Below, one piece after another: positions 8,723-16,883 of a stretch of 64,000 nt of DNA. Origin of the DNA: Villigracilis sp024434165 (GTDB lineage Bacteria; Chloroflexota; Anaerolineae; Anaerolineales; Villigracilaceae); assembly GCA_030263665.1 (NCBI GenBank), contig SZPK01000008.1, positions 248,001-312,000 on the forward strand. Direction: 5' to 3'. The translations under genes and the position numbers were made by a program. The notes beneath the pieces are model-generated. The model searched no databases, was not told where the DNA came from, and saw nothing but the letters and a program-made list of their open reading frames with translations. Numbering within the stretch: position 1 is the stretch's first letter; every line of letters begins with the position of its first letter.

Positions 8723-8761
8723 TGACGTTAATCAAACGTCATACAACGTCAATTTGACGTC
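8723..8761 (+). promoter_or_regulatory. Four-half-site operator of the winged-helix/NTase pair
   Basis: Half-site AACGTCA or its complement TGACGTT occurs at 8723-8729 (-), 8735-8741 (+), 8745-8751 (+) and, with one mismatch, 8755-8761 (-). This gives two inverted repeats next to each other, 12 bp before the ATG at 8774. The likely ligand is the downstream winged-helix protein. Related half-sites precede its decayed paralogue at 25088-25114. Confidence 0.7.
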
Positions 8762-8773
8762 AGGAGAAATTCC

Positions 8774-9103
8774 ATGATCGAAGTACTTCTGGGCTCAAAG
8801 AATGCGGAAAGAGTATTGCTGTATATCTTCACACGCGGAGAAGGCTACGCGCGTGAGATAGCCAGTTTTTACAATACAGACTTGAAGCCCATCCAGATGC
8901 AGTTGGACAAATTTGAAAAGGGAGGCGTCCTTGTCAGCCGCTCCATCGGGCGGACTCGACCCTACGAATTCAATCCACGTTACCCTTTCTTGACTGAGTT
9001 GAAAGCCTTACTCGAAAAGGCATTATCGTTCTATCCTGCCAAAGAACAGGAAGAACTGACAATGAATCGACGCCGTCCACGAGCGAAGGGGAAGACGCTA
9101 TGA
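8774..9103 (+). CDS. Winged-helix regulator of a nucleotidyltransferase pair
   Basis: A 109-residue protein with an ArsR/MarR-like winged helix: helices around LLYIFTRGEGYAREIASF, a recognition helix around LKPIQMQLDKFEKGG and a wing around SRSIGRTRPYEFN, then a basic C-terminus (RRRPRAKGK). AGGAGA lies seven bases before the ATG. It overlaps the next gene by four bases (ATGA), so the two are translationally coupled. It resembles the DNA-binding antitoxin or regulator partner of nucleotidyltransferase toxin-like modules (compare AbiEi/AbiEii). That assignment is by layout and fold, not by clear homology. A repeat operator sits directly upstream. Confidence 0.75.
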   Translation: MIEVLLGSKNAERVLLYIFTRGEGYAREIASFYNTDLKPIQMQLDKFEKGGVLVSRSIGRTRPYEFNPRYPFLTELKALLEKALSFYPAKEQEELTMNRRRPRAKGKTL

Positions 9104-9627
9104 AAAAGATCAAGAACATGAGTCAGGTGGAACTGGCAGCCTATGTTCAAGACTCATTGCAAGCAGAAGGGATTCAAGTTGTGCTTTCAGGCGGGAGCGC
9201 CGTTTCGTTTTACAGCAGTAACAAGTATGTTTCAAAAGACTTGGACTTGATCAACACAAGTTTTTCACGGCGTAGCAAGATCAAAACTGTGATGGAAGGG
9301 CTTGGTTTTCACGAGCAGGGGCGTTACTTTATCCACCCCGAAACGACGTTTTTCATTGAATTCCCCGATGGACCGCTCTCTGTGGGCGAAGAGCCCGTGA
9401 AAGAGATTAGCGAATTCGAACTCTCTACAGGGACATTGCGAGTGCTTTCCCCCACAGACTGTGTCAAAGACAGGTTGTGCGCGTTCTATTTTTGGAATGA
9501 TTTGCAGGGATTGGAGCAGGCAATCTTGGTGACAAAAAGCCAGCAAGTGGATTTGAAGGAAATCAGACGCTGGTCAAAGGTAGAGGGAAAAGAAAAAGAA
9601 TTCAAAGTTTTTACAAGTAAGCTTTGA
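9100..9627 (+). CDS. Small nucleotidyltransferase-fold protein
   Basis: A 175-residue protein with a GGSAV motif near residue 33 followed by SKDLDLI near residue 48. This is the GG[ST]...DxD signature of the polymerase-beta-like nucleotidyltransferase superfamily. The remaining residues are mixed alpha/beta, with a late helix around SPTDCVKDRL and a basic C-terminus. In such proteins the two Asp residues bind the metal and NTP. Coupled to the winged-helix gene by a 4-bp overlap. It could be a type IV-like toxin, a tRNA- or protein-nucleotidylating enzyme, or a regulator; the sequence does not decide. Confidence 0.7.
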   Translation: MKKIKNMSQVELAAYVQDSLQAEGIQVVLSGGSAVSFYSSNKYVSKDLDLINTSFSRRSKIKTVMEGLGFHEQGRYFIHPETTFFIEFPDGPLSVGEEPVKEISEFELSTGTLRVLSPTDCVKDRLCAFYFWNDLQGLEQAILVTKSQQVDLKEIRRWSKVEGKEKEFKVFTSKL

Positions 9628-9643
9628 TTCTCCCTACTGACGA

Positions 9644-9820
9644 GCAATGATGAAGGATGAATGCAGAAGGATGAATAATGCCTCGGTTGCAGGGAAATGC
9701 CCATCGCCGAGTCTCCCCTCGCGAAGCACCCTGTGGGCAAATCCGACGATTCAAACTCTCAATTCTTATCCCAAATTTTCATTGTCGCATTTGGGGGAGA
9801 TGTCCGAAGGACAGAGGGGG
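9644..9820. repeat. MITE-like element, copy 2
   Basis: Matches 8481-8624 through GATGAAGGATGAAT, GCAGGGAAATGCCCATCGC, the AATCCGACGATTCAA core and the TTTGGGGGAGATGTCC end, with an extra ~30 bp near the left half. It sits just after the nucleotidyltransferase stop. Confidence 0.7.
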
Positions 9821-9828
9821 TCACGCCA

Positions 9829-10050
9829 AACCCCTCTCCCGTCTCCCCTAAAGGGGAGAAGCTAAGACCATCCAAGCAAATGTGACTTGCTTTGCAGACA
9901 TCCGCGCCAGCGGACAAGATAAGACTCACCCCCATGCCCTTCCCTCTCGCCCCCAATCTTTGGGGGTCAGGGAAGGGGCAACTCAACACCGCGAACCATT
10001 ACGCCAATCGGGGTTAGGTCTCTCCCCCTTCCCTCCCCCGTTTGGATTGA
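9829..10050. repeat. Composite C-rich repeat, copy 2
   Basis: Same ends as 7037-7229 (AACCCCTCTCCCGTCTCCCC at one side, GGTCTCTCCCCCTTCCCTCCCC at the other). The interior holds its own hairpin near CCCCCAATCTTTGGGGG. With the preceding element it fills the whole 9628-10054 gap. No gene seen there. Confidence 0.65.
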
Positions 10051-10054
10051 ACAA

Positions 10055-10801
10055 TTAAGCAGCTTCTTCAAAGGCAACCGCCTCTAGCGCAGCATCAAAT
10101 ATTTTTAACCAATCGCTTTCATCAACCACAAGTAATGAAAAGCCTAAATTATTCATTACCAATTGAATTGAATCAAGCACGTCTTTACTTATAGCGTTTG
10201 GTATTGATATTCCTATAACATCAAAATCAACATCGCCTTTCAAAACTTGGTAGGCAAGATAAAAAGCTTGAGTGTACAGAGACTTTATCGCATAAACACT
10301 TCTCCCTAAGCCTCTAACACGCGAAGCCGTTCTACTCTTTAAATGCACACCCAACTTAATGGCAATACCGTTAAATGAGTCTTCGTATTTTACATCCGCA
10401 ATCTCGTGACCATGATGAAAACCGTCAAACTCTTCTTCGATTGGTAATCCCATAATTCTTGGCAAACAGACTTCTTTCCTTTTGTAAATCTGCTTTTCGG
10501 TAATTTTTGAAGCCATGCATTGATCGCAAGCTTGACGCGTGGGTGGTCTGTCATTACGAAAGCACTTTTCCTTTGTCATTTTCAACAAAGAAATATATTT
10601 TTGATTTGATCTTCTTTTAGCATATCGAGCCTTTTCCTGCCAAGAGTCAAGCTGGTTCAGTTTAATTATTCCAGGTAGCTCCTTGTCAGGAGTTCTTCTG
10701 TGGAAGAGTTTTAGTATCAGCCCATCGACAAGAAATACCCCGCGCCAATTTACTTCATCCAAATTTTGACTTATGAATTCATCTATTGTTTTTAACAACA
10801 T
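10055..10801 (-). CDS. Unknown protein, possible PD-(D/E)XK-like nuclease
   Basis: A 248-residue protein with no recognised family. Central cysteines (CFRN and ACDQC) may bind metal. The following block GHEIADVKYED, then IAIKLGVHLKSR, has an acidic residue followed by a strand ending in HxK. This could be a degenerate PD-(D/E)XK core, but that is only a suggestion. The C-terminal part is alpha/beta (FDVIGISIPNAISKD, LLVVDESDW). It lies 15 bp after the zinc-ribbon gene and is the last gene of the AT-rich minus-strand run. Base composition is clearly more AT-rich than the flanking housekeeping genes, which suggests transfer. Confidence 0.6.
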   Translation of the reverse strand: MLLKTIDEFISQNLDEVNWRGVFLVDGLILKLFHRRTPDKELPGIIKLNQLDSWQEKARYAKRRSNQKYISLLKMTKEKCFRNDRPPTRQACDQCMASKITEKQIYKRKEVCLPRIMGLPIEEEFDGFHHGHEIADVKYEDSFNGIAIKLGVHLKSRTASRVRGLGRSVYAIKSLYTQAFYLAYQVLKGDVDFDVIGISIPNAISKDVLDSIQLVMNNLGFSLLVVDESDWLKIFDAALEAVAFEEAA

Positions 10802-10816
10802 GTGACTGGGGTAGAC

Positions 10817-12166
10817 TTAGATATGACTCTCTAAATCTGCAACCTCTACCTCAGTCCCACATTCGCAGAGCAATGTCTGATCCATTGATACTTCACGTTT
10901 GCATCTAGGACAAGCAATACTAAGAATACCATCTTCAAATTTCACATTGTACGGAAGAAGGCAATCTGGGCATCTGCCTAAACCGCCACCGCAATTTGCA
11001 CATTCAAACTGAAAAGATACTTGCAAATCAAGTTTTGATTGAAATCCAATCAGCTCGTGGATAAAATCTAAATCAATTACTGCCTCATTCCGATGTCGAT
11101 GGGCATTTAGGATTTCGCCTAAAAGCTTTTGGAATAATTCTCTAGCTTTACCGTTGAGAGTTGTATCGCCCACTACTACATCCACGTTTGAGAAATAAGA
11201 CAAATAATTCAAATAATTATTTCTAAATTCTGTTGATAGCTCATCATTTGTTTTTCTGATAATGTCTTGACCAGCTGTTACGAGCAGCGATTTGCTATAG
11301 TGCCAAGGTGTCCAAATCCTTGCATATCTCCTTGAAATTCCAAAGCTAGCAAAAAGTTCGCCATCATTATTTCGGAAGAAACCAGCAGTTTGCTCTCTAT
11401 CAGGATCATCCTCGAGCTTTTGATACAAGTAGGACTGATCAACATTTCTCGCGTAAACGGTTACAGTTGGAATCCCTAACGGTAAGCCCGAAAAAGTCGC
11501 ACTACTTGTCTCACTTTTTTCTATCAGTCTAGAAAATATCTCAGCTGTCATGTTAGGCACAGCTAGACGGAGTGAAAGCTTTTCTCGCGAGTATTTCATA
11601 ATAGCTTGCAAGGCAGCTAAATCGGAGCAACACACTATTCCATGGGAATAGTCATCCAATAACCAAAGAAAAGCATGTTCAAGGGAATATGTTTGCTCAA
11701 ATTCCGCATATCGTTCTGATTCGGGCGGATCTCCAATTTGGTATTCAAGTTTACGTTCATAGGCAACTGGTATTTCCAACAACCCCCAATCACCAACAAT
11801 ATTCCCCTCATCTTCCAAATATACAGCTCGAATTTTGGAGTTTACAAAAAGAGCATTTTCTCTTTCTTTTTTAGCCAACTTTGACACAACGCCTTCAAGT
11901 TCCTCTGTATATTTTCGTGGAGGCAATTTTACAAGGAAAAAAGTTCTAGGCATGTTCTTTGGAAATCGTTCTACAAGATCTTTAAATAAAGCAGTCCCCT
12001 TAGCAGAGGATTTCAAAAACTCTTCCAAAGAATCTTTCCTCATGTCTGAAAGACGTTCAATCACATTTGTTGTTGGTAACAAATTAAAGCCTGAACGTAT
12101 TCTAGATTCAGAAAAAGTATCAATGATGGCTTTTACAAGACGTTGTTTTGGAATTCCAGAAGTCAT
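10817..12166 (-). CDS. Unknown protein with C-terminal zinc ribbons
   Basis: A 449-residue protein. The first ~380 residues are not recognised; they contain a possible nuclease or phospholipase-like patch around IWTPWHYSKSLLVT and a late ILNAHRHRNEAVIDLDF stretch. The C-terminus carries four cysteine pairs (CANC, CPDC, CPRC and CEC), as in double zinc ribbons or Dna-J-like zinc fingers. No membrane segment is seen. The 15-bp gap to the next gene suggests an operon. AT-rich like its neighbours. Function unknown; location in an island beside a nucleotidyltransferase pair and a Fic gene makes a defence or stress role possible but unproven. Confidence 0.65.
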   Translation of the reverse strand: MTSGIPKQRLVKAIIDTFSESRIRSGFNLLPTTNVIERLSDMRKDSLEEFLKSSAKGTALFKDLVERFPKNMPRTFFLVKLPPRKYTEELEGVVSKLAKKERENALFVNSKIRAVYLEDEGNIVGDWGLLEIPVAYERKLEYQIGDPPESERYAEFEQTYSLEHAFLWLLDDYSHGIVCCSDLAALQAIMKYSREKLSLRLAVPNMTAEIFSRLIEKSETSSATFSGLPLGIPTVTVYARNVDQSYLYQKLEDDPDREQTAGFFRNNDGELFASFGISRRYARIWTPWHYSKSLLVTAGQDIIRKTNDELSTEFRNNYLNYLSYFSNVDVVVGDTTLNGKARELFQKLLGEILNAHRHRNEAVIDLDFIHELIGFQSKLDLQVSFQFECANCGGGLGRCPDCLLPYNVKFEDGILSIACPRCKREVSMDQTLLCECGTEVEVADLESHI

Positions 12167-12335
12167 ATTCCACTCCTTTGATAGAACATTCGAGTGCGCC
12201 TAATCAACTGGTATTGCTATTTTACCCCCACATAACAGCACTTTGTAGCATGCAGCATCCGAAAATGGGCTCCTATTTATTCGCCTATAGTTTCTCTTCG
12301 CTAAGCATTTGAGTTGCAACACCAGAGTTCACGTG

Positions 12336-13229
12336 CTATTTTGGGAAACCATAGTTGACGAGCAACCCCGCAATCGCCTTAGCAATTTCCTCCAGATATG
12401 GGGTGTCATCTTCCGAAAAACCATCTTTGGTTTGAGATTCAATACTAAGAACCCCAATCGACTTGTTATTCCAAATTATGGGTAAAGCAATAAATGAAGC
12501 ATACGGCGTAATAGGTCTATCTAATCCGAAATTATGAAACGACGAATCGTCAGCAAGACCTTTTTCTCGATCCATTATTCGTACGATATGAGGTTTTTGA
12601 GTCAAAAATACCTTCCCTGCTGTACCTCTTGGTACCTCATTCTTTTCAGTTTTCCCTATGTTAAATCGTTTTGGACTTAGAGGTTGATCTGGACTCATGA
12701 ACCAAAATTTCAATGTCTCTTTGTCTTTATCATCAGGCAATATTATTGCTCCGCCTTGAAAGAATTTGACATCTAAATGACGGAAAATTGCCTTAAATAG
12801 TTTTCCAATAACCTCTTCCACATGATTATTGTTTTTGTCGTCTATGGCTTCCTGGCATATTTTGTTAATTTCTGACAACATGCTCCAATATAACCTGGCT
12901 CGCCCTTCTCCAAGAAGGCTAGAAAATTCATTTAGTTCTCTTATTCCAAAAAGACGTTTTCGCTGATTTCGAACAAGGATGACAATATAAATTGACAGTA
13001 CAACAATAATCAAAAGTAGGAGGATCAATTCATAATAATTAAATTTGATATTCATTAATAGGAGCGGGTGTACAGAATCTATATATAAATCGTAAATAAA
13101 ATTCCCAGCTGCGCCTGTTATTAATTCCCATGCAGCGGTAATGAGAAATGCAATCACAATAGCCGTTCTTACAGAAACTTTTTTAGAAGAGTCGAATATG
13201 TACCGAAATTTATCCATCAGAGATTCCAT
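12336..13229 (-). CDS. Membrane-anchored GAF-domain sensor
   Basis: A 297-residue protein with two transmembrane helices (about residues 20-40 and 65-87), a linker helix, then a GAF domain (about residues 125-295; landmarks AGKVFLTQKPHIV, FIALPIIWNNKSIGVLSIES and FSEDDTPYLEEIAKAIAGLL). There is no output domain such as a kinase or GGDEF. So it may sense a small ligand in the cytoplasm and signal through the membrane or a partner. The ATG at 13229 has AAGGA seven bases upstream; an earlier TTG in frame is less likely. It lies 54 bp after the HAD gene in the same direction. Confidence 0.75.
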   Translation of the reverse strand: MESLMDKFRYIFDSSKKVSVRTAIVIAFLITAAWELITGAAGNFIYDLYIDSVHPLLLMNIKFNYYELILLLLIIVVLSIYIVILVRNQRKRLFGIRELNEFSSLLGEGRARLYWSMLSEINKICQEAIDDKNNNHVEEVIGKLFKAIFRHLDVKFFQGGAIILPDDKDKETLKFWFMSPDQPLSPKRFNIGKTEKNEVPRGTAGKVFLTQKPHIVRIMDREKGLADDSSFHNFGLDRPITPYASFIALPIIWNNKSIGVLSIESQTKDGFSEDDTPYLEEIAKAIAGLLVNYGFPK

Positions 13230-13283
13230 AATCAATTCCTTTAGAGGCTTACATCATATTTTGTTGTTAAAATTTTATAGTTC

Positions 13284-14162
13284 TTAAAAGTCGAACGAGA
13301 GCTGATTTGAACCTATAATAGCCTTAATTTCTGCAAAGTTATCCACAGTGAATCTGGGTTTTGTTATTTCACGCAATTCTAAGTTCCTTTTCCTTTGTTC
13401 TGCCGATATAGTTGATATTTTTTTTATTGTCTCAATATCTTTGGGGTTATGATTGGCTGTGCCGTACCTCGCCCAAATATCAATAATGCCAGCCTGTTGA
13501 GCCATGTATATGTCGTTTTCTATACTGTCGCCAATAAGGAAGGTTTTTGTTGCATCTAAGTGATGTTTTTCAATTAACCGAAGTATTGGTTGCGGGTCAG
13601 GTTTTTTTAAATTATCAAATCTTTCAATGCACTTAATTGAAGATCTGATCTTCCCTGACTCAATCGCATCTTGTACATCATCAGGAACGTCTGTAGGCAC
13701 TTCATAGTCATAAAAATAAGCTAAACAATCAATGTAGGAATCTACTTGGAGTTTTTTTAAACGCCTTTGCGCAATATAACCTGGGGCGTTGGTGTAAGCA
13801 ATAACAAAAACGTTTTCATTTTTCAGCCATTTAAGAGTATCTCTTACTTCATCATACAGTGTGAAGTGATGAGATCTGACTCTCCTAACTGCCCCTCTTG
13901 CATCTTTAACAGCATCGCTGAGAACTTTCTCCTTAGACCATCCTAACTCTTCCCATATATCAAGTTCCTGTATTACAAAACTGTAATCTAAAGTCTTTCT
14001 TTTGCTATAAACTTTTCGAAAGGACTCAATAAGTTTATCTTCGTCAATTTGAGTTTTCTTATTTAGCACATGCACCATTGCTCTAAAGCTGGGAGCAAAA
14101 GAGTCTATCCAGCTATACAATGTGTCATCTAAATCAGTGAACAAAGCTTTCTTAGTGTTCAT
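13284..14162 (-). CDS. HAD-superfamily phosphatase, nucleotidase-like
   Basis: A 292-residue protein with all four HAD motifs: FTDLDDTLY near residue 8 (nucleophile Asp), AYTNAPG near residue 122 (motif II Thr), LKKPDP near residue 189 (motif III Lys) and FLIGDSIENDI near residue 211 (motif IV). The layout is like 5'-nucleotidase or phosphoglycolate-phosphatase HADs. It lies 8 bp after the thymidine kinase stop, so the two are surely co-transcribed. A nucleotide or nucleoside monophosphate substrate is plausible from this pairing but is an inference. Confidence 0.8.
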   Translation of the reverse strand: MNTKKALFTDLDDTLYSWIDSFAPSFRAMVHVLNKKTQIDEDKLIESFRKVYSKRKTLDYSFVIQELDIWEELGWSKEKVLSDAVKDARGAVRRVRSHHFTLYDEVRDTLKWLKNENVFVIAYTNAPGYIAQRRLKKLQVDSYIDCLAYFYDYEVPTDVPDDVQDAIESGKIRSSIKCIERFDNLKKPDPQPILRLIEKHHLDATKTFLIGDSIENDIYMAQQAGIIDIWARYGTANHNPKDIETIKKISTISAEQRKRNLELREITKPRFTVDNFAEIKAIIGSNQLSFDF

Positions 14163-14170
14163 GATTGCTT

Positions 14171-14809
14171 CTAATCTGGTTGATCTTCCACTTTATATGT
14201 TATTGATAAATCATTTGGCACTTGTATATAATGATGTTTACGGCATACTGCTTTGTAGATATCATGTCCACCAACAACATAGATAGTCTCGTCCCACTTA
14301 GCGGGTCTATCACCAATGAATCTTTGTGTCATTGAGGCGGTCTCGCCACAGACCGAACAAACCGCATGGAGTTTGTCAATTGAGTCAGCGTAAGCTAATA
14401 AAGTAGACATTGGACCTCGGAAGGGCAACCCTCTAAAATCCAGATCAAGACCAGCGACAATTACTCGCTTGCCCAGATTAGCCAGATGATTACAGATATT
14501 TGCCATATTCTCATCAAAAAATTGTATTTCATCAACTGCAATTACATTGACAGAATGGTTAATTAACTTTAAGAACTCCTCGGATGATGTAGTTTCCTTG
14601 TGAGGATCCTTGGGTACAACTATGGCGTTTACTTTTTCTCCTGTGTGGCTTGTGACTTCATATTTCGAATATCTTGTATCTCTATGAGACTTGAAAACTT
14701 GAACATCTCTTCTTGCAATCAGAACTCGCCTAACTCGTCTAATCAATTCCTCTGTCTTGCCGCTATACATACAACCGCAAATGACTTCAAGACGTCCGTT
14801 GTATTCCAT
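14171..14809 (-). CDS. tdk: Thymidine kinase (type II)
   Basis: Phosphorylates thymidine to dTMP with ATP. The 212-residue protein has the P-loop GCMYSGKTEEL near residue 11, the Walker B-like AVDEIQFFDE near residue 95, the lasso/zinc part AVCSVCGETA near residue 150 with a later C-RKHHY, and the substrate-loop VVGGHDIYKAVC. Length is normal. GGGAGT precedes the ATG. It is the first gene of the AT-rich run and overlaps nothing upstream. In most bacteria tdk stands alone; here it heads an operon with a HAD phosphatase and three unknown proteins. Confidence 0.93.
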   Translation of the reverse strand: MEYNGRLEVICGCMYSGKTEELIRRVRRVLIARRDVQVFKSHRDTRYSKYEVTSHTGEKVNAIVVPKDPHKETTSSEEFLKLINHSVNVIAVDEIQFFDENMANICNHLANLGKRVIVAGLDLDFRGLPFRGPMSTLLAYADSIDKLHAVCSVCGETASMTQRFIGDRPAKWDETIYVVGGHDIYKAVCRKHHYIQVPNDLSITYKVEDQPD

Positions 14810-14931
14810 AGTAGTTTACTCCCTGAGAATTATTATATAGCAATTTTACAGTAGCTTCATTAGCAGGATTATTGCATTTTGTTCCTGGCTTTCTTATGTC
14901 TTTCAATCCATCGGCAGAGCGTGAGAAAAAT

Positions 14932-15040
14932 TATAATAGAAAATTTATGATAAGGTGCTTTCCATAGCTGAGGGCTAACAGCCTAGCACGAAGCCCATCG
15001 AAACAGAACCAACTCCCCCCGTCGAATGAAGCGGGGGTTT
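14932..15040 (+). promoter_or_regulatory. Structured leader with attenuator-like hairpin before ettA
   Basis: TATAAT at 14932-14937 could start an RNA that holds GGGCT/AGCCC (14972-14996, with a nested GGCT-AAC-AGCC hairpin), then CCCCCG/CGGGGG (15016-15037) followed by TTTCTC. This looks like a small RNA or attenuator. A second -10-like TAAAAT at 15065-15070 lies 9 nt before the ettA ATG. No named riboswitch is recognised. Confidence 0.4.
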
Positions 15041-15079
15041 CTCATCCTAAAAACAATCATCGGGTAAAATACCGCCACT

Positions 15080-16753
15080 ATGAGTAACGAAACCACACAA
15101 GTAATCTATTCAATGAATCGGGTCGGCAGAATCGTCCCTCCCAATAAACAGATCCTGCGCGACATCTCGCTTGGCTTCTACCTCGGCGCAAAGATCGGCG
15201 TGCTCGGTCTCAACGGCGCGGGCAAATCCACCCTGCTGCGCATCATGGCAGGCGTCGATAAAGACTACATCGGCGAGATCTCCCAATCCAAAGGCTACAC
15301 CGTCGGCTTGCTCGAGCAGGAACCCAAACTCGACGAAAGCAAGACCGTGATGGAAGTCGTCAAAGAAGCGGTGCAGCCCATCGTGGATATGCTCGCGCGC
15401 TTCGATGAGGTCAACGCCAAGTTCGCCGAACCCGACGCCGACTTCGACGCCCTCGTCGCCGAGCAAGCCAAACTGCAGGAACAGCTCGACAAGCACGACG
15501 CCTGGAACCTCGAAAGCCGCCTCGAACTCGCCATGGACGCCCTGCGCTGCCCGCCGTCGGATACGCCCATCAACGTCTGCTCTGGTGGAGAAAAGCGCCG
15601 CGTCGCGCTTACCCGACTCCTGCTCACCGAACCCGACATTCTCCTGCTCGACGAACCCACCAACCACCTCGACGCCGAATCCGTGGCGTGGCTCGAACAT
15701 CACCTGCGCGACTACAAAGGCACCGTCATCGCCGTCACCCACGACCGCTACTTCCTCGACAACGTGGCAGGCTGGATCCTCGAACTTGACCGCGGCTACG
15801 GCATCCCCTACAAAGGCAACTACTCCTCCTGGCTCGAACAAAAACAGGAGCGCATCCGCCTCGAAGAGAAAGCCGAATCAAAACGTCAGCAGACCCTCCA
15901 GCGCGAACTCGAATGGATCCGCATGTCGCCCAAGGCGCGTCAATCCAAAGGACAAGCCCGCGTCAGCGCCTACGAAAAATTGCTCAATCAAGAAGCCGAA
16001 GCGCGCCGCGAAGAACTTGAAATTTACATCCCACCCGGACCTCGCCTCGGCGACGTCGTTTTTGAATTTGACAAAGTCACCAAGAGTTACGGCGACCGCC
16101 TCATTCTTGACGAGTTTTCTGCTTCTGTTCCCCCAGGCTCTATCGTCGGGATAGTGGGTCCCAACGGCGCAGGCAAGACCACCCTGCTCAAGATGATCAC
16201 AGGTCAAGAAAAACCCGACAGCGGCACGGTCAAGATCGGCGAGACCGTCAAGCTCTCATACGTCGACCAGAACCGCACCCTCGACCCCGAGAAGACCGTC
16301 TACGAAGAAATTTCGCAAGGCGCCGACTTCCTTGAACTCGGCAAGCGCAAGGTCAACTCACGCGCCTACTGCGCCTCGTTCAACTTCCAGGGCTCCGACC
16401 AACAAAAGAAAGTCGGCATCCTCTCTGGTGGTGAACGCAACCGTGTCCATCTCGCCAAGACCCTCACCGAAGGCGCCAACGTCATCCTGCTCGACGAACC
16501 CACCAACGACCTCGACGTCAACACCCTGCGCGCCCTCGAAGAAGCCATCGAAGAATTTGCAGGCGTCGCCCTCGTTGTCAGCCACGACCGCTGGTTCCTC
16601 GACCGCATCTGCACTCACATCATCGTGTTTGAGGGGGATTCGGTCGCCAAGATGTATCTTGGGAATTGGTCTGACTACGAAGCGATGATGCGGGAGAAGT
16701 TTGGGAAAGATTTGACTCCGCATCGAGTAAAGTATCGGACGTTGAAGAGATAA
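15080..16753 (+). CDS. ettA: ABC-F translation factor EttA
   Basis: Energy-dependent translational throttle: binds the ribosomal E site and links translation to ATP level. The 557 residues form two ABC domains: Walker A GLNGAGKST (near 44) and GPNGAGKTT (near 361), signatures CSGGEKRR and LSGGERNR, Walker B LLLDEPTNHLD and LLDEPTNDLD, and H-loops VTHDRYFL and VSHDRWFL. The inter-domain P-site arm (KARQSKGQARVSAYEKLL) and the EttA-type arm insertion are present. The C-terminus is MMREKFGKDLTPHRVKYR. No Shine-Dalgarno is visible. The last 45 codons recur as a duplicated fragment near 19.5 kb. Confidence 0.95.
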   Translation: MSNETTQVIYSMNRVGRIVPPNKQILRDISLGFYLGAKIGVLGLNGAGKSTLLRIMAGVDKDYIGEISQSKGYTVGLLEQEPKLDESKTVMEVVKEAVQPIVDMLARFDEVNAKFAEPDADFDALVAEQAKLQEQLDKHDAWNLESRLELAMDALRCPPSDTPINVCSGGEKRRVALTRLLLTEPDILLLDEPTNHLDAESVAWLEHHLRDYKGTVIAVTHDRYFLDNVAGWILELDRGYGIPYKGNYSSWLEQKQERIRLEEKAESKRQQTLQRELEWIRMSPKARQSKGQARVSAYEKLLNQEAEARREELEIYIPPGPRLGDVVFEFDKVTKSYGDRLILDEFSASVPPGSIVGIVGPNGAGKTTLLKMITGQEKPDSGTVKIGETVKLSYVDQNRTLDPEKTVYEEISQGADFLELGKRKVNSRAYCASFNFQGSDQQKKVGILSGGERNRVHLAKTLTEGANVILLDEPTNDLDVNTLRALEEAIEEFAGVALVVSHDRWFLDRICTHIIVFEGDSVAKMYLGNWSDYEAMMREKFGKDLTPHRVKYRTLKR

Positions 16754-16755
16754 TG

Positions 16756-16873
16756 TTTCATGTCGTTGCGAGGGCGATGCTCTTTCGCCCGAAGCAACCT
16801 CCCCGTCGAGTCGGAGACATCGTCCTCGCAGGGGATTGCTTCGTCGCAACGAACGCTCCTCGCAATGACATAC
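16756..16873. repeat. Palindromic GTCATTGCGAGG-type element
   Basis: Ends are CATGTCGTTGCGAGGG and TCCTCGCAATGACATA, with the internal arms GAAGCAACCTCCCC and GGGATTGCTTCGTC. This is the widespread palindromic repeat type with GAAGCAATC cores. It lies directly after the ettA stop and may end transcription. Confidence 0.75.
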
Positions 16874-16883
16874 AAAAATCGCG

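Noticed and set aside
12240..12300. Third DUF559 scrap on the minus strand (IGAHFR-like)
   Set aside because: Only about ten residues resemble the family and no other motif is near. Too short to support.
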